A stretch of 64,000 bases of DNA from an uncultured Actinomycetes bacterium (GTDB lineage: Bacteria > Actinomycetota > Actinomycetes > Actinomycetales > Microbacteriaceae), in assembly GCA_903920435.1 (NCBI GenBank), contig CAIXMB010000163.1, positions 1-64,000 of the forward strand. Direction: 5' to 3'. Each line of letters opens with the position of its first letter. Within the stretch, counting starts at the first letter, position 1. This document shows, in pieces, positions 8,851-16,944 of the stretch. The position numbers and the translations under genes were made by a program. The notes beneath the pieces are model-generated. The model was not told the origin of the DNA, did not search any database, and worked only from the letters and a program-made list of their open reading frames with translations.

Positions 8851-9846
8851 GTGCTCATCGCACAGCGCCCCACTCTTGCCGAAGAGAACATCTCCGAGTT
8901 CCGCTCGCGCTTCGTCATCGAGCCCCTCGAGCCCGGTTTCGGTTACACCCTCGGTAACTCCCTCCGCCGCACGCTGCTCTCCTCGATCCCGGGTGCTGCT
9001 GTCACGAGCATCCGTATCGACGGCGTCCTCCACGAGTTCAGCACCGTTCCCGGTGTCAAGGAGGACGTGACCGAGGTCATCCTCAACATCAAGAACCTGG
9101 TCGTCTCCAGCGAGCACGACGAGCCCATCACCGCCTACCTGCGCAAGCAGGGCGCCGGTGAGGTCACGGCCGCCGACATCTCGGCTCCGGCGGGTGTGGA
9201 GATCCACAACCCCGAGCTCGTCATCGCGACGCTCAACGACAAGGCCAAGTTCGAGCTCGAGCTCACCATCGAGCGTGGCCGCGGCTACGTCTCGGCGACC
9301 CAGAACCGCAGCGAGTTCAGCGAGGCGGGCCAGATCCCGATCGACTCGATCTACTCGCCCGTGCTCAAGGTCACCTACCGCGTCGAGGCGACTCGCGCCG
9401 GTGAGCGCACCGACTTCGACCGCCTGGTGGTCGACGTCGAGACCAAGTCCGCGATCACGCCCCGCGACGCCGTCGCGTCGGCCGGCCGCACCCTGACCGA
9501 GCTGTTCGGCCTGGCGCGCGAGCTCAACAACGCCGCAGAGGGCATCGAGATCGGCCCCGCGCCGGTCGACGCCGTTCTCTCGAGCGAGCTGAGCATGCCG
9601 ATCGAGGACCTCGACCTGAGCGTGCGCAGCTACAACTGCCTCAAGCGTGAGGGCATCAACACGGTCAGCGAGCTCGTCGCGCTGAGCGAGACGCAGCTCA
9701 TGAACATCCGCAACTTCGGCCAGAAGTCGGTTGACGAGGTCAAGGACAAGCTCGTCGAGATGGGCCTCTCCCTCAAGGACAGCGTTCCCGGATTCGACGG
9801 CGCGCACTTCTACGGTGGCTACGACGACGACGACACGAACGCCTAA
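8851..9846 (+). CDS. rpoA: DNA-directed RNA polymerase subunit alpha
   Basis: Alpha dimer scaffolds assembly of beta and beta-prime; its C-terminal domain contacts UP elements and activators. The N-terminal domain has [31 protein letters not shown]. The CTD near residue 250 onward has [18 protein letters not shown] and [20 protein letters not shown]. An acidic tail follows. 331 residues. GTG start with AAAGGAA upstream. Confidence 0.97.
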   Translation: MLIAQRPTLAEENISEFRSRFVIEPLEPGFGYTLGNSLRRTLLSSIPGAAVTSIRIDGVLHEFSTVPGVKEDVTEVILNIKNLVVSSEHDEPITAYLRKQGAGEVTAADISAPAGVEIHNPELVIATLNDKAKFELELTIERGRGYVSATQNRSEFSEAGQIPIDSIYSPVLKVTYRVEATRAGERTDFDRLVVDVETKSAITPRDAVASAGRTLTELFGLARELNNAAEGIEIGPAPVDAVLSSELSMPIEDLDLSVRSYNCLKREGINTVSELVALSETQLMNIRNFGQKSVDEVKDKLVEMGLSLKDSVPGFDGAHFYGGYDDDDTNA

Positions 9847-9884
9847 GCGCCGCACTGACCTTCTGATACTGGAGAACTAGAACA

Positions 9885-10481
9885 ATGCCTACACCTACCA
9901 AGGGACCCCGCCTCGGCGGAGGGCCGGCCCACGAGCGCCTGCTGCTCGCGAACCTCGCCGCCGCCCTGTTCACCCACAAGAGCATCAAGACGACCGAGAC
10001 GAAGGCCAAGCGCCTGCGTCCGATCGCCGAGCGCCTCATCACGTTCGCGAAGCGCGGCGACCTGCACGCGCGCCGCCGCGTGCTCGCGGTCATCGGCGAC
10101 AAGAGCGTCGTGCACGAGCTCTTCACCGAGATCGCGCCGCTCGTCGAACTGCGTGAGGGCGGCTACACCCGCATCACGAAGCTCGGCTTCCGCAAGGGCG
10201 ACAACGCCTCGATGGTTCAGATCGAGCTCGTGCTCGAGCCGGTGAACCCGAAGCCGAAGTCGGCCAAGAAGACCGCTGCCGCCGCCAAGGCCGACGAGAA
10301 GCCCGCAGCTGCGGCACCCGTCGCCGAGGAGGCTCCGGCCGAGGACGCCGCCACCGAGACCGCCGAGGTCGAGGAGGCCGCTGCCGAGTCGACCGAGTCC
10401 GTCGAGAACGAGACCGTCGCGGCCGAGACTGCCGACGCCGATGTCGAGGCTGCTGCCGCCGACGAGGCCGAGTCCAAGTAG
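9885..10481 (+). CDS. rplQ: 50S ribosomal protein L17 with an acidic C-terminal extension
   Basis: The first 120 residues are L17, from the polypeptide exit side of the large subunit: [26 protein letters not shown], then [17 protein letters not shown] and the [11 protein letters not shown] and [17 protein letters not shown] segments. About 75 further residues begin with a short Lys-rich part and become Glu/Ala rich ([19 protein letters not shown]). Last gene of the operon, followed by a strong hairpin. Confidence 0.96.
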   Translation: MPTPTKGPRLGGGPAHERLLLANLAAALFTHKSIKTTETKAKRLRPIAERLITFAKRGDLHARRRVLAVIGDKSVVHELFTEIAPLVELREGGYTRITKLGFRKGDNASMVQIELVLEPVNPKPKSAKKTAAAAKADEKPAAAAPVAEEAPAEDAATETAEVEEAAAESTESVENETVAAETADADVEAAAADEAESK

Positions 10482-10490
10482 TTCCCCGTC

Positions 10491-10523
10491 AGAAGGGCCC
10501 CGCGTTCGACGCGGGGCCCTTCT
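10491..10523. terminator. Terminator after rplQ
   Basis: A perfect 14-pair stem (AGAAGGGCCCCGCG with its complement) closes a five-base TTCGA loop. It sits between the rplQ stop and the end of the convergent acyltransferase gene and can act on both strands. No long T-run, as is common at this GC content. Confidence 0.85.
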
Positions 10524-10543
10524 GCGTTAACGCGGCAGCCGGG

Positions 10544-12349
10544 CTAGACAGGCCGGTTCGCGAGCCCGTAGTCGTTGTCGCCGAGTAGGGGCGGGATCTC
10601 CGAGAGCCGCTGCAGCGCATCCGCGAGAGCACCGCAGTAGATGCGCCCGCCCGTCGGCCCGGGGTGAACCTCGTCGTCGGCGAGCACGTCGAGCTGCGGC
10701 TGGATCGCCGAGTACCAGTTCGAGAGCTCGACATCGCGCTGACTCCGGGCGAAATCGTCGAGGATCGAGTTGACGTCGGGCCCCCACTCCCGCGGCACCT
10801 GAACGTTGACGACGATCATCTGCGTTCCCCGCGGCAGCATCGCGTGCACGTCGTCGAGGGTCTCCTCGTCGATCCAGCCGTTCGTGCCGAGCCCCAGCAC
10901 GAGGATCGGCCGCATCGCCCCCGCCGCGATGACGGCGCTCACGATGTCCTCCGCCTCGAACATCTGCCGCGAGACGACGGCGTCGATGGCGATTCCCGGG
11001 AACGCCTCCTCGAGTTCCGGCGCCGCCGCGAGCATCACCGAGTCGCCGACGGCGTAGATCTGGTCACCCGTCGGTAGCGGCTGCGGTCGTCGCGGCGCCA
11101 CGGCGAACCCGGGGAGCGCGAGCAGATCCTGTCCGGCCTCGATCGACGCCTGCGCCTGGCCGCGGCCCGGGTCGCTCGCGATCGCGACGCCGGTGAATCC
11201 GACGGTCGCCACGAGCGCCGCAGCAGCGACCGCGGCAACGGCACGGATGCCGACGCGCCCGCGTACGACGTGCACCCACGTGCCGCGCAGCCCCCGCCGC
11301 CGCACCGGGGTCTCGACGAAGGCGTACGACAGCGCGGCAGCACCGACGGTGACGACGAGAGCGCCCGCGGGCGCCACCCACCACGCCGTACCGACGGGAA
11401 GGGCCGCAACGAGGAGGACGAGCACGGGCCAGTGCCACAGGTACAGGCCGTACGAGCGCTCGCCGATCCAGCGCAGCGGTTGCACGTCCAGTGCGCTGCC
11501 GAGCCACGAGCCCGGAACGGTGGCCCCCGCGATGGCGATGGCGGTCAGCGCGGCGACGGCGGCCAGACCGCCGTGGGTGGTGAACCAGTCCCCTTCGCGC
11601 AGCAGCCCGGCGGCGGCGATGATCCCGAGGACGGCGAGCCCGCCGGCCACCGGGAGGGCGACCCGGGCCGCGCGGGGGAGGGGGGCCGCGGCATCCGTGA
11701 ACCGCCCTTCGACAAGGAAGGCCAGGGCGGCCCCGAGCGCGAGACCGAAGCTGTGGGTGTCGGTGCCGTAGTAGACGCGCGTCGCGTCATCGGTGACGAG
11801 GAGTGCCATCGCCGTCGCCGAGGCCGCCGCGATCACGAGGGCGATGGCGCTGCGCGCGACGCGGTTGCGCACGAGGAGCAGTGCGAGCAGGACGAGCGGC
11901 CAGAGGAGGTAGAACTGCTCCTCGACGGCGAGGGACCACAGGTTGCGGAAGAGCTCCGGCGTCGTCGCGTCGAAGTAGCTCTGGCCCTGGAGGATTGCGA
12001 GCCAGTTGCTGCTGAAGGTGGCGGCGCCGAGCACCTGCGAGCCGAGGCCGACGAGCACATCTCCGCCGATCAGGAGGGCGGCGGTCGAGCAGACGGCGAC
12101 GACGAGCACGAGGGCGGGAACGAGCCGGCGCGCGCGGCGCGCCCAGAAGCCGCCGAGGGAGATGCGCCCGGCCGTCGCGCGCTCCCGCACGAGCAACCCG
12201 GTGATCAGGAAGCCCGAGATGACGAAGAACACGTCGACGCCGACGTAACCGCCCTTGAGGGTGTCGGGGAGGAAGTGGAACGCCATGACCGCGAGTACGA
12301 CGATCGCCCGGAGCCCGTCGAGCCCCGAGAGCCGCGCGGAGGGGTGCAT
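10544..12349 (-). CDS. Membrane acyltransferase 3 family protein with C-terminal SGNH domain
   Basis: OafA/YrhL-type integral membrane O-acyltransferase, 601 residues. Residues 1-350 hold the acyltransferase-3 fold with about ten helices; GLDGLRAIVVLAVMAFHF, GGYVGVDVFFVISGFLITGLL and the RRARRLVPAL loop are typical. Residues 410-600 form an SGNH hydrolase-like domain with the block I GDS (AVGDSVMLAA) and block V DEVHP near the end. It probably acylates a surface glycan or wall polymer; the substrate is not readable. A TAGGCT -10 lies six bases before the ATG, so the transcript is likely leaderless. It converges on rplQ. Confidence 0.88.
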   Translation of the reverse strand: MHPSARLSGLDGLRAIVVLAVMAFHFLPDTLKGGYVGVDVFFVISGFLITGLLVRERATAGRISLGGFWARRARRLVPALVLVVAVCSTAALLIGGDVLVGLGSQVLGAATFSSNWLAILQGQSYFDATTPELFRNLWSLAVEEQFYLLWPLVLLALLLVRNRVARSAIALVIAAASATAMALLVTDDATRVYYGTDTHSFGLALGAALAFLVEGRFTDAAAPLPRAARVALPVAGGLAVLGIIAAAGLLREGDWFTTHGGLAAVAALTAIAIAGATVPGSWLGSALDVQPLRWIGERSYGLYLWHWPVLVLLVAALPVGTAWWVAPAGALVVTVGAAALSYAFVETPVRRRGLRGTWVHVVRGRVGIRAVAAVAAAALVATVGFTGVAIASDPGRGQAQASIEAGQDLLALPGFAVAPRRPQPLPTGDQIYAVGDSVMLAAAPELEEAFPGIAIDAVVSRQMFEAEDIVSAVIAAGAMRPILVLGLGTNGWIDEETLDDVHAMLPRGTQMIVVNVQVPREWGPDVNSILDDFARSQRDVELSNWYSAIQPQLDVLADDEVHPGPTGGRIYCGALADALQRLSEIPPLLGDNDYGLANRPV

Positions 12350-12355
12350 CGAACC

Positions 12356-12373
12356 AGCCTACCCACGTAGGTT
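12356..12373. promoter_or_regulatory. Back-to-back -10 elements in a 30-base divergent spacer
   Basis: On the minus strand TAGGCT (12361-12356) is six bases before the acyltransferase ATG. On the plus strand TAGGTT (12368-12373) is six bases before the primase-polymerase ATG. The -35 region of each would fall inside the opposite gene. Confidence 0.55.
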
Positions 12374-12379
12374 GAACCC

Positions 12380-13387
12380 ATGGCCAGTGAAGCGACGACG
12401 ATCAAGGCGGGCGACCGCGAAGTGCGCATCTCCAGTCCTTCTCGGGTGCTATGGCCCGAACCCGGTATCACCAAACTGCAGTTGGCGGAGTACCTCGTCG
12501 CCGTCGGTGACGCGTTCGTGCGAGCGAACGGTGACCGGCCGGTGTCGCTGCAGCGCTTCCCGGAGGGCATCGAGGGCGAGCAGTTCTTCTCCAAGAACCC
12601 GCCCAAGGGCGCGCCCGACTACGTGCGCAGCGTGCCCGTGGTGTACCCGAGCGCGCGATCGCACCCCCAGCTCGTCATCGACGAGATCGCCGCCGCCGTG
12701 TGGGCGGTGCAGATGAACACGATCACCTTCCACCCGTGGCCGTCGCGCGCGGAGAACAGCGACAACCCCGACCAGCTGCGCATCGACCTCGACCCGCAGC
12801 CCGGCACCGACTTCACGGATGCCGTCGCCGCCGCCCTCGAACTGCGCGCCGTGCTCAACGAGGCGGGCCTCACCGCCTTCATCAAGACGTCGGGGAACCG
12901 CGGCCTGCACGTGTTCGCCCCGATCGAGCCCACCCACGAGTTCCTCGACGTGCGCCACGCCGTCATCGCCGCGTCGCGCGAGCTCGAGCGACGGATGCCC
13001 GACGCCGTCACCACCGCATGGTGGAAGGAGGAGCGGGGCGAGCGCATCTTCGCCGACTTCAACCAGGCGAACCGCGACCGCACGATGGCCGGCGCCTACA
13101 GCCCCCGGCCGCTGCCGCACGCCCCCGTCTCGGCGCCACTCGAGTGGAGCGAGCTCGAGGCCGCGGACCCGCGCGAGTTCACCGTGCTCACGATGCCCGC
13201 GCGGCTCGCCGCGACGGGCGACCCGTGGGAGCACTTCGGCGACGAGCCCGGCACCATCGACACCCTGCTCGGCTGGTGGCAGCGCGACCTCGACAACGGC
13301 CTCGGCGAGCTGCCCTTCCCGCCCGACTACCCGAAGATGCCGGGCGAGCCGCCGCGCGTGCAGCCGTCCCGCGCTAAGAAAGACTGA
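12380..13387 (+). CDS. LigD-type DNA primase-polymerase domain protein
   Basis: Stand-alone archaeo-eukaryotic primase-type polymerase like the PolDom of LigD or the Prim-PolC proteins of mycobacteria, 335 residues. Visible are WPEPGITKLQLAEYL, RFPEGIEGEQFFSKNPPKGAPDYV, the catalytic acidic pair LRIDLDPQPGTDF, IKTSGNRGLHVFAPI and the end GAYSPRPLPHAPVSAPLEW. It fills short gaps and can add ribonucleotides in break or base-excision repair. No Ku gene is in the window. It converges with and overlaps the HNH gene by 14 bases. A TAGGTT -10 sits six bases before the ATG. Confidence 0.9.
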   Translation: MASEATTIKAGDREVRISSPSRVLWPEPGITKLQLAEYLVAVGDAFVRANGDRPVSLQRFPEGIEGEQFFSKNPPKGAPDYVRSVPVVYPSARSHPQLVIDEIAAAVWAVQMNTITFHPWPSRAENSDNPDQLRIDLDPQPGTDFTDAVAAALELRAVLNEAGLTAFIKTSGNRGLHVFAPIEPTHEFLDVRHAVIAASRELERRMPDAVTTAWWKEERGERIFADFNQANRDRTMAGAYSPRPLPHAPVSAPLEWSELEAADPREFTVLTMPARLAATGDPWEHFGDEPGTIDTLLGWWQRDLDNGLGELPFPPDYPKMPGEPPRVQPSRAKKD

Positions 13388-13736
13388 GGTCGTCCGGCGC
13401 CGTCATGAGCTGCTCGACGAGCTCACGGTAGCGCAGCAGGAACGCACGCTCATCGAGGCCCTTGCGCCGCAGCCACGACGTGACCTCGTCGTTGCTCTTG
13501 CTCGCGTTGCAGGAGCGGCACGCCGGCACCACGTTGTCGACGGTGTACCTGCCGCCGCGCGAGAGCGGAAGCACGCAGTCACGCTGGAGTGTCCCGTCGT
13601 CCGGCGCGGCGCAGTAGGCGCAGGCGCCCCAGGCGCCCCGGATCGCGACCCACTGCGCTGGGGTCAGGTCGTTGTCGGCCCTGGCCATGCGACCCTTGCG
13701 CCTGCGTGCGGCGCGTGCGCGCCGGCTCTGGCTCAC
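13374..13736 (-). CDS. HNH endonuclease-like protein with altered catalytic motif
   Basis: About 120 residues. Zinc-type cysteine pairs (CAYC and CRSC) frame a beta-beta-alpha HNH fold with PLSRGGRYTVDNVVPACRSCNASKSND. In active HNH enzymes the segment before PLSRGG reads DH; here it is DC, so the first His is missing. Start uncertain: GTG at 13736 is given; GTG 13742 and ATG 13688 (AAGGG upstream) are alternatives. It begins within ten bases of the ligase stop, so both are likely one transcript. The role may be structural binding of nicked DNA (inference). Confidence 0.75.
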   Translation of the reverse strand: MSQSRRARAARRRKGRMARADNDLTPAQWVAIRGAWGACAYCAAPDDGTLQRDCVLPLSRGGRYTVDNVVPACRSCNASKSNDEVTSWLRRKGLDERAFLLRYRELVEQLMTAPDDLSLS

Positions 13737-13744
13737 TGCCACGG

Positions 13745-14785
13745 TCAGGCCAGTACCGACCCGAGGTCGTACGCGACGGGCCGCTCGAGCTGCTCGTAGG
13801 TGCACGACTGCGCCTGCCGGTCGGGCCGCCAGCGCTCGAACTGCACGGTGTGGCGGAAGCGCGCGCCCTCCATCTGGTCGTAGCGCACCTCGACCACGCG
13901 TTCCGGGCGCAGCCTGACGAACGACGTGTCCTTGTTCGACGAGAAGCGGTTGCGGTCGGTCGCGCCGGTCACGGCGTCGCCGCTTCCGTCGCGGACGACG
14001 AGAGGCTCGAGCTCGTCGACGAGCGCGAGCCGGCGCGCGTCGGAGAACGCGGAGATGCCGCCCACATTGCGCAGCTCGCCCTCGGAGTCGTACAGCCCGA
14101 CCAGCAGCGAGCCCACGCCGCTGCCCGACTTGTGCACGCGGTAGCCGAGCACCACCACATCGGCGGTGCGGGCGTGCTTGGACTTGAACATCGTGCGCTT
14201 GCCCGGCGCGTAGGCCGCCGCGAGCGGCTTGGAGACGACGCCGTCGAGCCCCGCACCCTCGAACTCGAGGAGCCAGCGGCGTGCGAGCTCGACGTCGCGG
14301 GTGGTCTGCGTGATGTGCAGCGGCGCCTCGAGGCTGCCCGCGAGCAGCTCGAGGGCCGCGCGGCGGGTCTCGAACGGCTCGTCGAGCAGCGACCTGCCGT
14401 CGAGATAGAGCAGGTCGAACGCGACGAAGCTCGCGGGGGTCTCGACGCTCAACTTGGCGATGCGGCTCTCGGCGGGGTGGATGCGCTGCGAGAGGGTCTC
14501 CCAATCGAGGCGCTCGTCGCCCTCCGGCCCGCGCCGCACCACGATCTCGCCGTCGAGCACGCACGTGACCCGCAGCTGCCGGCGCAGTTCGGCGACGAGC
14601 TCGGGGAAGTAGCGCGTGAGCGGCTTCGAGCCCCGGCTGTCGAGCTCGACGTCGTCGCCTTCCACGTAGGCGATCGCGCGGAAGCCGTCCCACTTCGGCT
14701 CGTAGCTGAGCCCGGCGGCCTCCGGTACCTCGGGCACGGCCTTGGCGAGCATGGGGGCGACGGGGAATCCGGCTGGCAGCTGCAT
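13745..14785 (-). CDS. ligC: ATP-dependent DNA ligase, LigC type
   Basis: Nick-sealing ligase, 346 residues. The adenylation domain has the nucleophile lysine in YEPKWDGFRAIAY, motif III (FVAFDLLYLDGRSL), motif IV (GLDGVVSKPL) and motif V (RTMFKSKHARTADVVVLGY). The C-terminal OB domain follows, ending in RHTVQFERWRPD. It lacks polymerase and nuclease domains, matching mycobacterial LigC, reported to work with a Prim-Pol partner in base-excision repair. Such a polymerase is encoded convergently next door. Transcribed together with the HNH gene. Confidence 0.88.
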   Translation of the reverse strand: MQLPAGFPVAPMLAKAVPEVPEAAGLSYEPKWDGFRAIAYVEGDDVELDSRGSKPLTRYFPELVAELRRQLRVTCVLDGEIVVRRGPEGDERLDWETLSQRIHPAESRIAKLSVETPASFVAFDLLYLDGRSLLDEPFETRRAALELLAGSLEAPLHITQTTRDVELARRWLLEFEGAGLDGVVSKPLAAAYAPGKRTMFKSKHARTADVVVLGYRVHKSGSGVGSLLVGLYDSEGELRNVGGISAFSDARRLALVDELEPLVVRDGSGDAVTGATDRNRFSSNKDTSFVRLRPERVVEVRYDQMEGARFRHTVQFERWRPDRQAQSCTYEQLERPVAYDLGSVLA

Positions 14786-14837
14786 CCTCCGATCATCCTC
14801 GGGCTGGGCGCCGACCGCGAGTGCTGGCGAGCTGCCG

Positions 14838-14916
14838 CCGTGAACAACTCAGGCAGGATTGCCCCAGCACGCACGTGATGGGTCTCTCGCAGCCGCTCAG
14901 CCTGAGTTGTTCACGG
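14838..14916. repeat. 17-base inverted repeat between ligC and truA
   Basis: CCGTGAACAACTCAGGC at 14838-14854 and its exact complement at 14900-14916 are 45 bases apart. The right arm ends ten bases before the TAAACT -10 of truA; the left arm is upstream of ligC. It could form a long hairpin or bind a regulator at two half-sites. No second copy was noticed in the window. Confidence 0.65.
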
Positions 14917-14937
14917 GCGTGGCAATAAACTCGCAGG

Positions 14938-15807
14938 GTGTCGACCCCGCCGCTCACCCGCCTGCGCCTCGACATCGCCTACGACGGCACCGACTTCGCG
15001 GGCTGGGCGCGGCAGCCGGGCCTGCGCACGGTTCAGGGCGAACTCGAGGCGGCGATCGCGATCGTGCTGCGCACGGATGCCCCCACTTTGACGGTCGCCG
15101 GCCGCACCGACGCCGGCGTGCACGCGACGGGCCAGGTCGCGCACCTCGATCTCACGGATGCCCACCTCGCCCTCCTCGCCAAGCCGCACGGCCGCGCGGC
15201 GAAGGCGCCGGCAGCCGCCCTGCGCAAACGCCTCAACGGCATCGCGGGACTGCGCAGCGACGTGCACGTGCGCGCCATCACCGTCGCGCCGGAGGGGTTC
15301 GACGCACGGTTCTCGCCGGAGTACCGCCGCTACGAGTACCGCATCGCCGACGCCGTGGCCGAGCGCAACCCGCTGCTGCGGCGCCACACGGTCTGGTACC
15401 CCGCCACCCTCGACGCCGAGCGCATGAACACCGCGGCCAACGAGCTGCTCGGCCTGCACGACTGGGCGGCGTACTGCCGCCCGCGCGAGGGTGCGACCAC
15501 GATCCGCGAGCTGCAGGAGTTCGCCTGGCGCCGCGACGAGACCGGCGTCCTCATCGCGACGCTCAAGGCCGACGCGTTCTGCCACAGCATGGTGCGGGCG
15601 CTCGTCGGCGCCTCGGTCTCGGTGGGGGAGCACAAGCTCGCGGGGGAGCGGCTGCTGGGCATCCGTGCCGAGGCGCAGCGCACGAGCGAGTTCAAGGTGA
15701 TGCCGGCGCACGGCCTCACGCTCGTCGAGGTGGGCTACCCCGACGACCTCGCCGCGCGGGCGGAGCAGACGCGAGCTAGACGGGACGCGCCAAACCCCCT
15801 AAGCTAG
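14938..15807 (+). CDS. truA: tRNA pseudouridine synthase A
   Basis: Makes pseudouridine at positions 38-40 of the tRNA anticodon stem-loop. Visible are LRLDIAYDGTDFAGWARQPGLRTVQGELE, the catalytic Asp in GRTDAGVHATGQVAH, RRYEYRIAD and the C-terminal AFCHSMVRALVGASVSVG. 289 residues, slightly longer than many because of an insert near residue 85 ([11 protein letters not shown]). GTG start with TAAACT six bases upstream (leaderless pattern). Normally it follows rplQ in actinobacteria; here 4.4 kb intervenes. Confidence 0.95.
   Translation: MSTPPLTRLRLDIAYDGTDFAGWARQPGLRTVQGELEAAIAIVLRTDAPTLTVAGRTDAGVHATGQVAHLDLTDAHLALLAKPHGRAAKAPAAALRKRLNGIAGLRSDVHVRAITVAPEGFDARFSPEYRRYEYRIADAVAERNPLLRRHTVWYPATLDAERMNTAANELLGLHDWAAYCRPREGATTIRELQEFAWRRDETGVLIATLKADAFCHSMVRALVGASVSVGEHKLAGERLLGIRAEAQRTSEFKVMPAHGLTLVEVGYPDDLAARAEQTRARRDAPNPLS
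15777..15805 (+). promoter_or_regulatory. Candidate promoter for rplM-rpsI
   Basis: TAGACG at 15777-15782 and TAAGCT at 15800-15805 are 17 bases apart, at the end of truA. The predicted transcript starts near 15812 and has a leader of about 120 bases. Confidence 0.5.
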
Positions 15808-15850
15808 ACCCTTGGTGCCACGCACCCGATCATGAGCCCTCCATCGAAGG

Positions 15851-15873
15851 GTTCCCTGACATCGTCAGGGAAC
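15851..15873 (+). promoter_or_regulatory. Hairpin in the rplM leader
   Basis: A perfect 10-pair inverted repeat GTTCCCTGAC-ATC-GTCAGGGAAC lies 58 bases before rplM. It is either the truA terminator, an attenuator, or an autoregulatory ribosomal-protein leader. No T-run follows. Confidence 0.55.
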
Positions 15874-15931
15874 GTTTCACCGGAGTGGGATTCACGAGCC
15901 ACTCATCCGATCACAAGAAAGCAGTACTACT

Positions 15932-16378
15932 GTGACGCGTACATTCTCACCCAAGCCCGACGATGTCCAGCGCGACTGGGTCATCATCGACGCCACCGAC
16001 ATCGTGCTCGGCCGTCTCGCCAGCCACGCGGCCACGCTGCTGCGCGGCAAGCACAAGCCGACGTTCGCCCCCCACATGGACATGGGCGACTTCGTCATCA
16101 TCGTGAACGCGGAGAAGGTGGCCCTCACCGGCGCCAAGCTCGCGCAGAAGAAGGCGTACCGCCACTCGGGCTACCCGGGCGGCCTCACGGCGACCACCTA
16201 CGCCGAGATGCTCGAGAAGCACCCGACGCGCGCCGTCGAGAAGGCGATCCGCGGCATGCTCCCGAAGAACTCGATCGGCCGCGCCCAGCTCACCAAGCTC
16301 AAGGTCTACGCAGGCGCCGAGCACCCGCACGCTGCGCAGCAGCCTAAGCCGTACACCCTCTCCCAGGTCGCTCAGTAG
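15932..16378 (+). CDS. rplM: 50S ribosomal protein L13
   Basis: Early assembly protein of the large subunit, 148 residues. Conserved text: [64 protein letters not shown] and [16 protein letters not shown] start fixed by [16 protein letters not shown]. Cotranscribed with rpsI, as in nearly all bacteria. Confidence 0.97.
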   Translation: MTRTFSPKPDDVQRDWVIIDATDIVLGRLASHAATLLRGKHKPTFAPHMDMGDFVIIVNAEKVALTGAKLAQKKAYRHSGYPGGLTATTYAEMLEKHPTRAVEKAIRGMLPKNSIGRAQLTKLKVYAGAEHPHAAQQPKPYTLSQVAQ

Positions 16379-16408
16379 AGCCCCCGCAGAATTAAGGACT
16401 GACTACTC

Positions 16409-16918
16409 ATGGCCAAGATCGAAGACTCCGTCGAGACCGACGAAACCAGCTACTCCACCGAGACCCCGACGAGCTACTCCACCGAGTCCGCTCCCGAGGC
16501 GGCTCCCAAGGCTCCCCGCGCCGTGCTCAACGTCCCCGGCGCAGCCGTCGGCCGTCGCAAGGAGGCGATCGCCCGCGTGCGCATCGTCCCCGGCACCGGC
16601 AAGGCGACGGTCAACGGCCGCGAGCTAGCCGAGTACTTCCCGAACAAGCTGCACCAGCAGCTCATCAACGACCCGTTCAAGGTGCTCGACCTCCTCGGCT
16701 CGTACGACGTGACCGCCCGCATCACCGGTGGTGGCCCCTCCGGCCAGGCCGGCGCGCTTCGCCTCGCGATCGCCCGCTCGCTCAACGAGATCGACCGCGA
16801 GAACAACCGCCCCGCCCTCAAGAAGGCAGGCTTCCTCACTCGTGACGCGCGCGTCATCGAGCGCAAGAAGGCCGGTCTGAAGAAGGCCCGCAAGGCGTCG
16901 CAGTTCTCGAAGCGCTAA
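16409..16918 (+). CDS. rpsI: 30S ribosomal protein S9 with an acidic N-terminal extension
   Basis: S9 reaches the P-site tRNA with its C-terminal Arg, seen in the end [12 protein letters not shown]. The core begins at [19 protein letters not shown] and holds [21 protein letters not shown]. The first 45 residues are acidic and low complexity, with a duplicated TSYSTE unit also visible as a tandem DNA repeat near 16448-16488. 169 residues against about 130. AAGGA upstream of the ATG. Confidence 0.96.
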   Translation: MAKIEDSVETDETSYSTETPTSYSTESAPEAAPKAPRAVLNVPGAAVGRRKEAIARVRIVPGTGKATVNGRELAEYFPNKLHQQLINDPFKVLDLLGSYDVTARITGGGPSGQAGALRLAIARSLNEIDRENNRPALKKAGFLTRDARVIERKKAGLKKARKASQFSKR

Positions 16919-16944
16919 CCCGAGCCGCGTAGAGGCCAGCAGAA

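Noticed and set aside
10217-10477. Antisense open frame across the rplQ tail
   Set aside because: Serine/alanine-rich mirror of the Glu/Ala coding repeat, with no start signals or family features.
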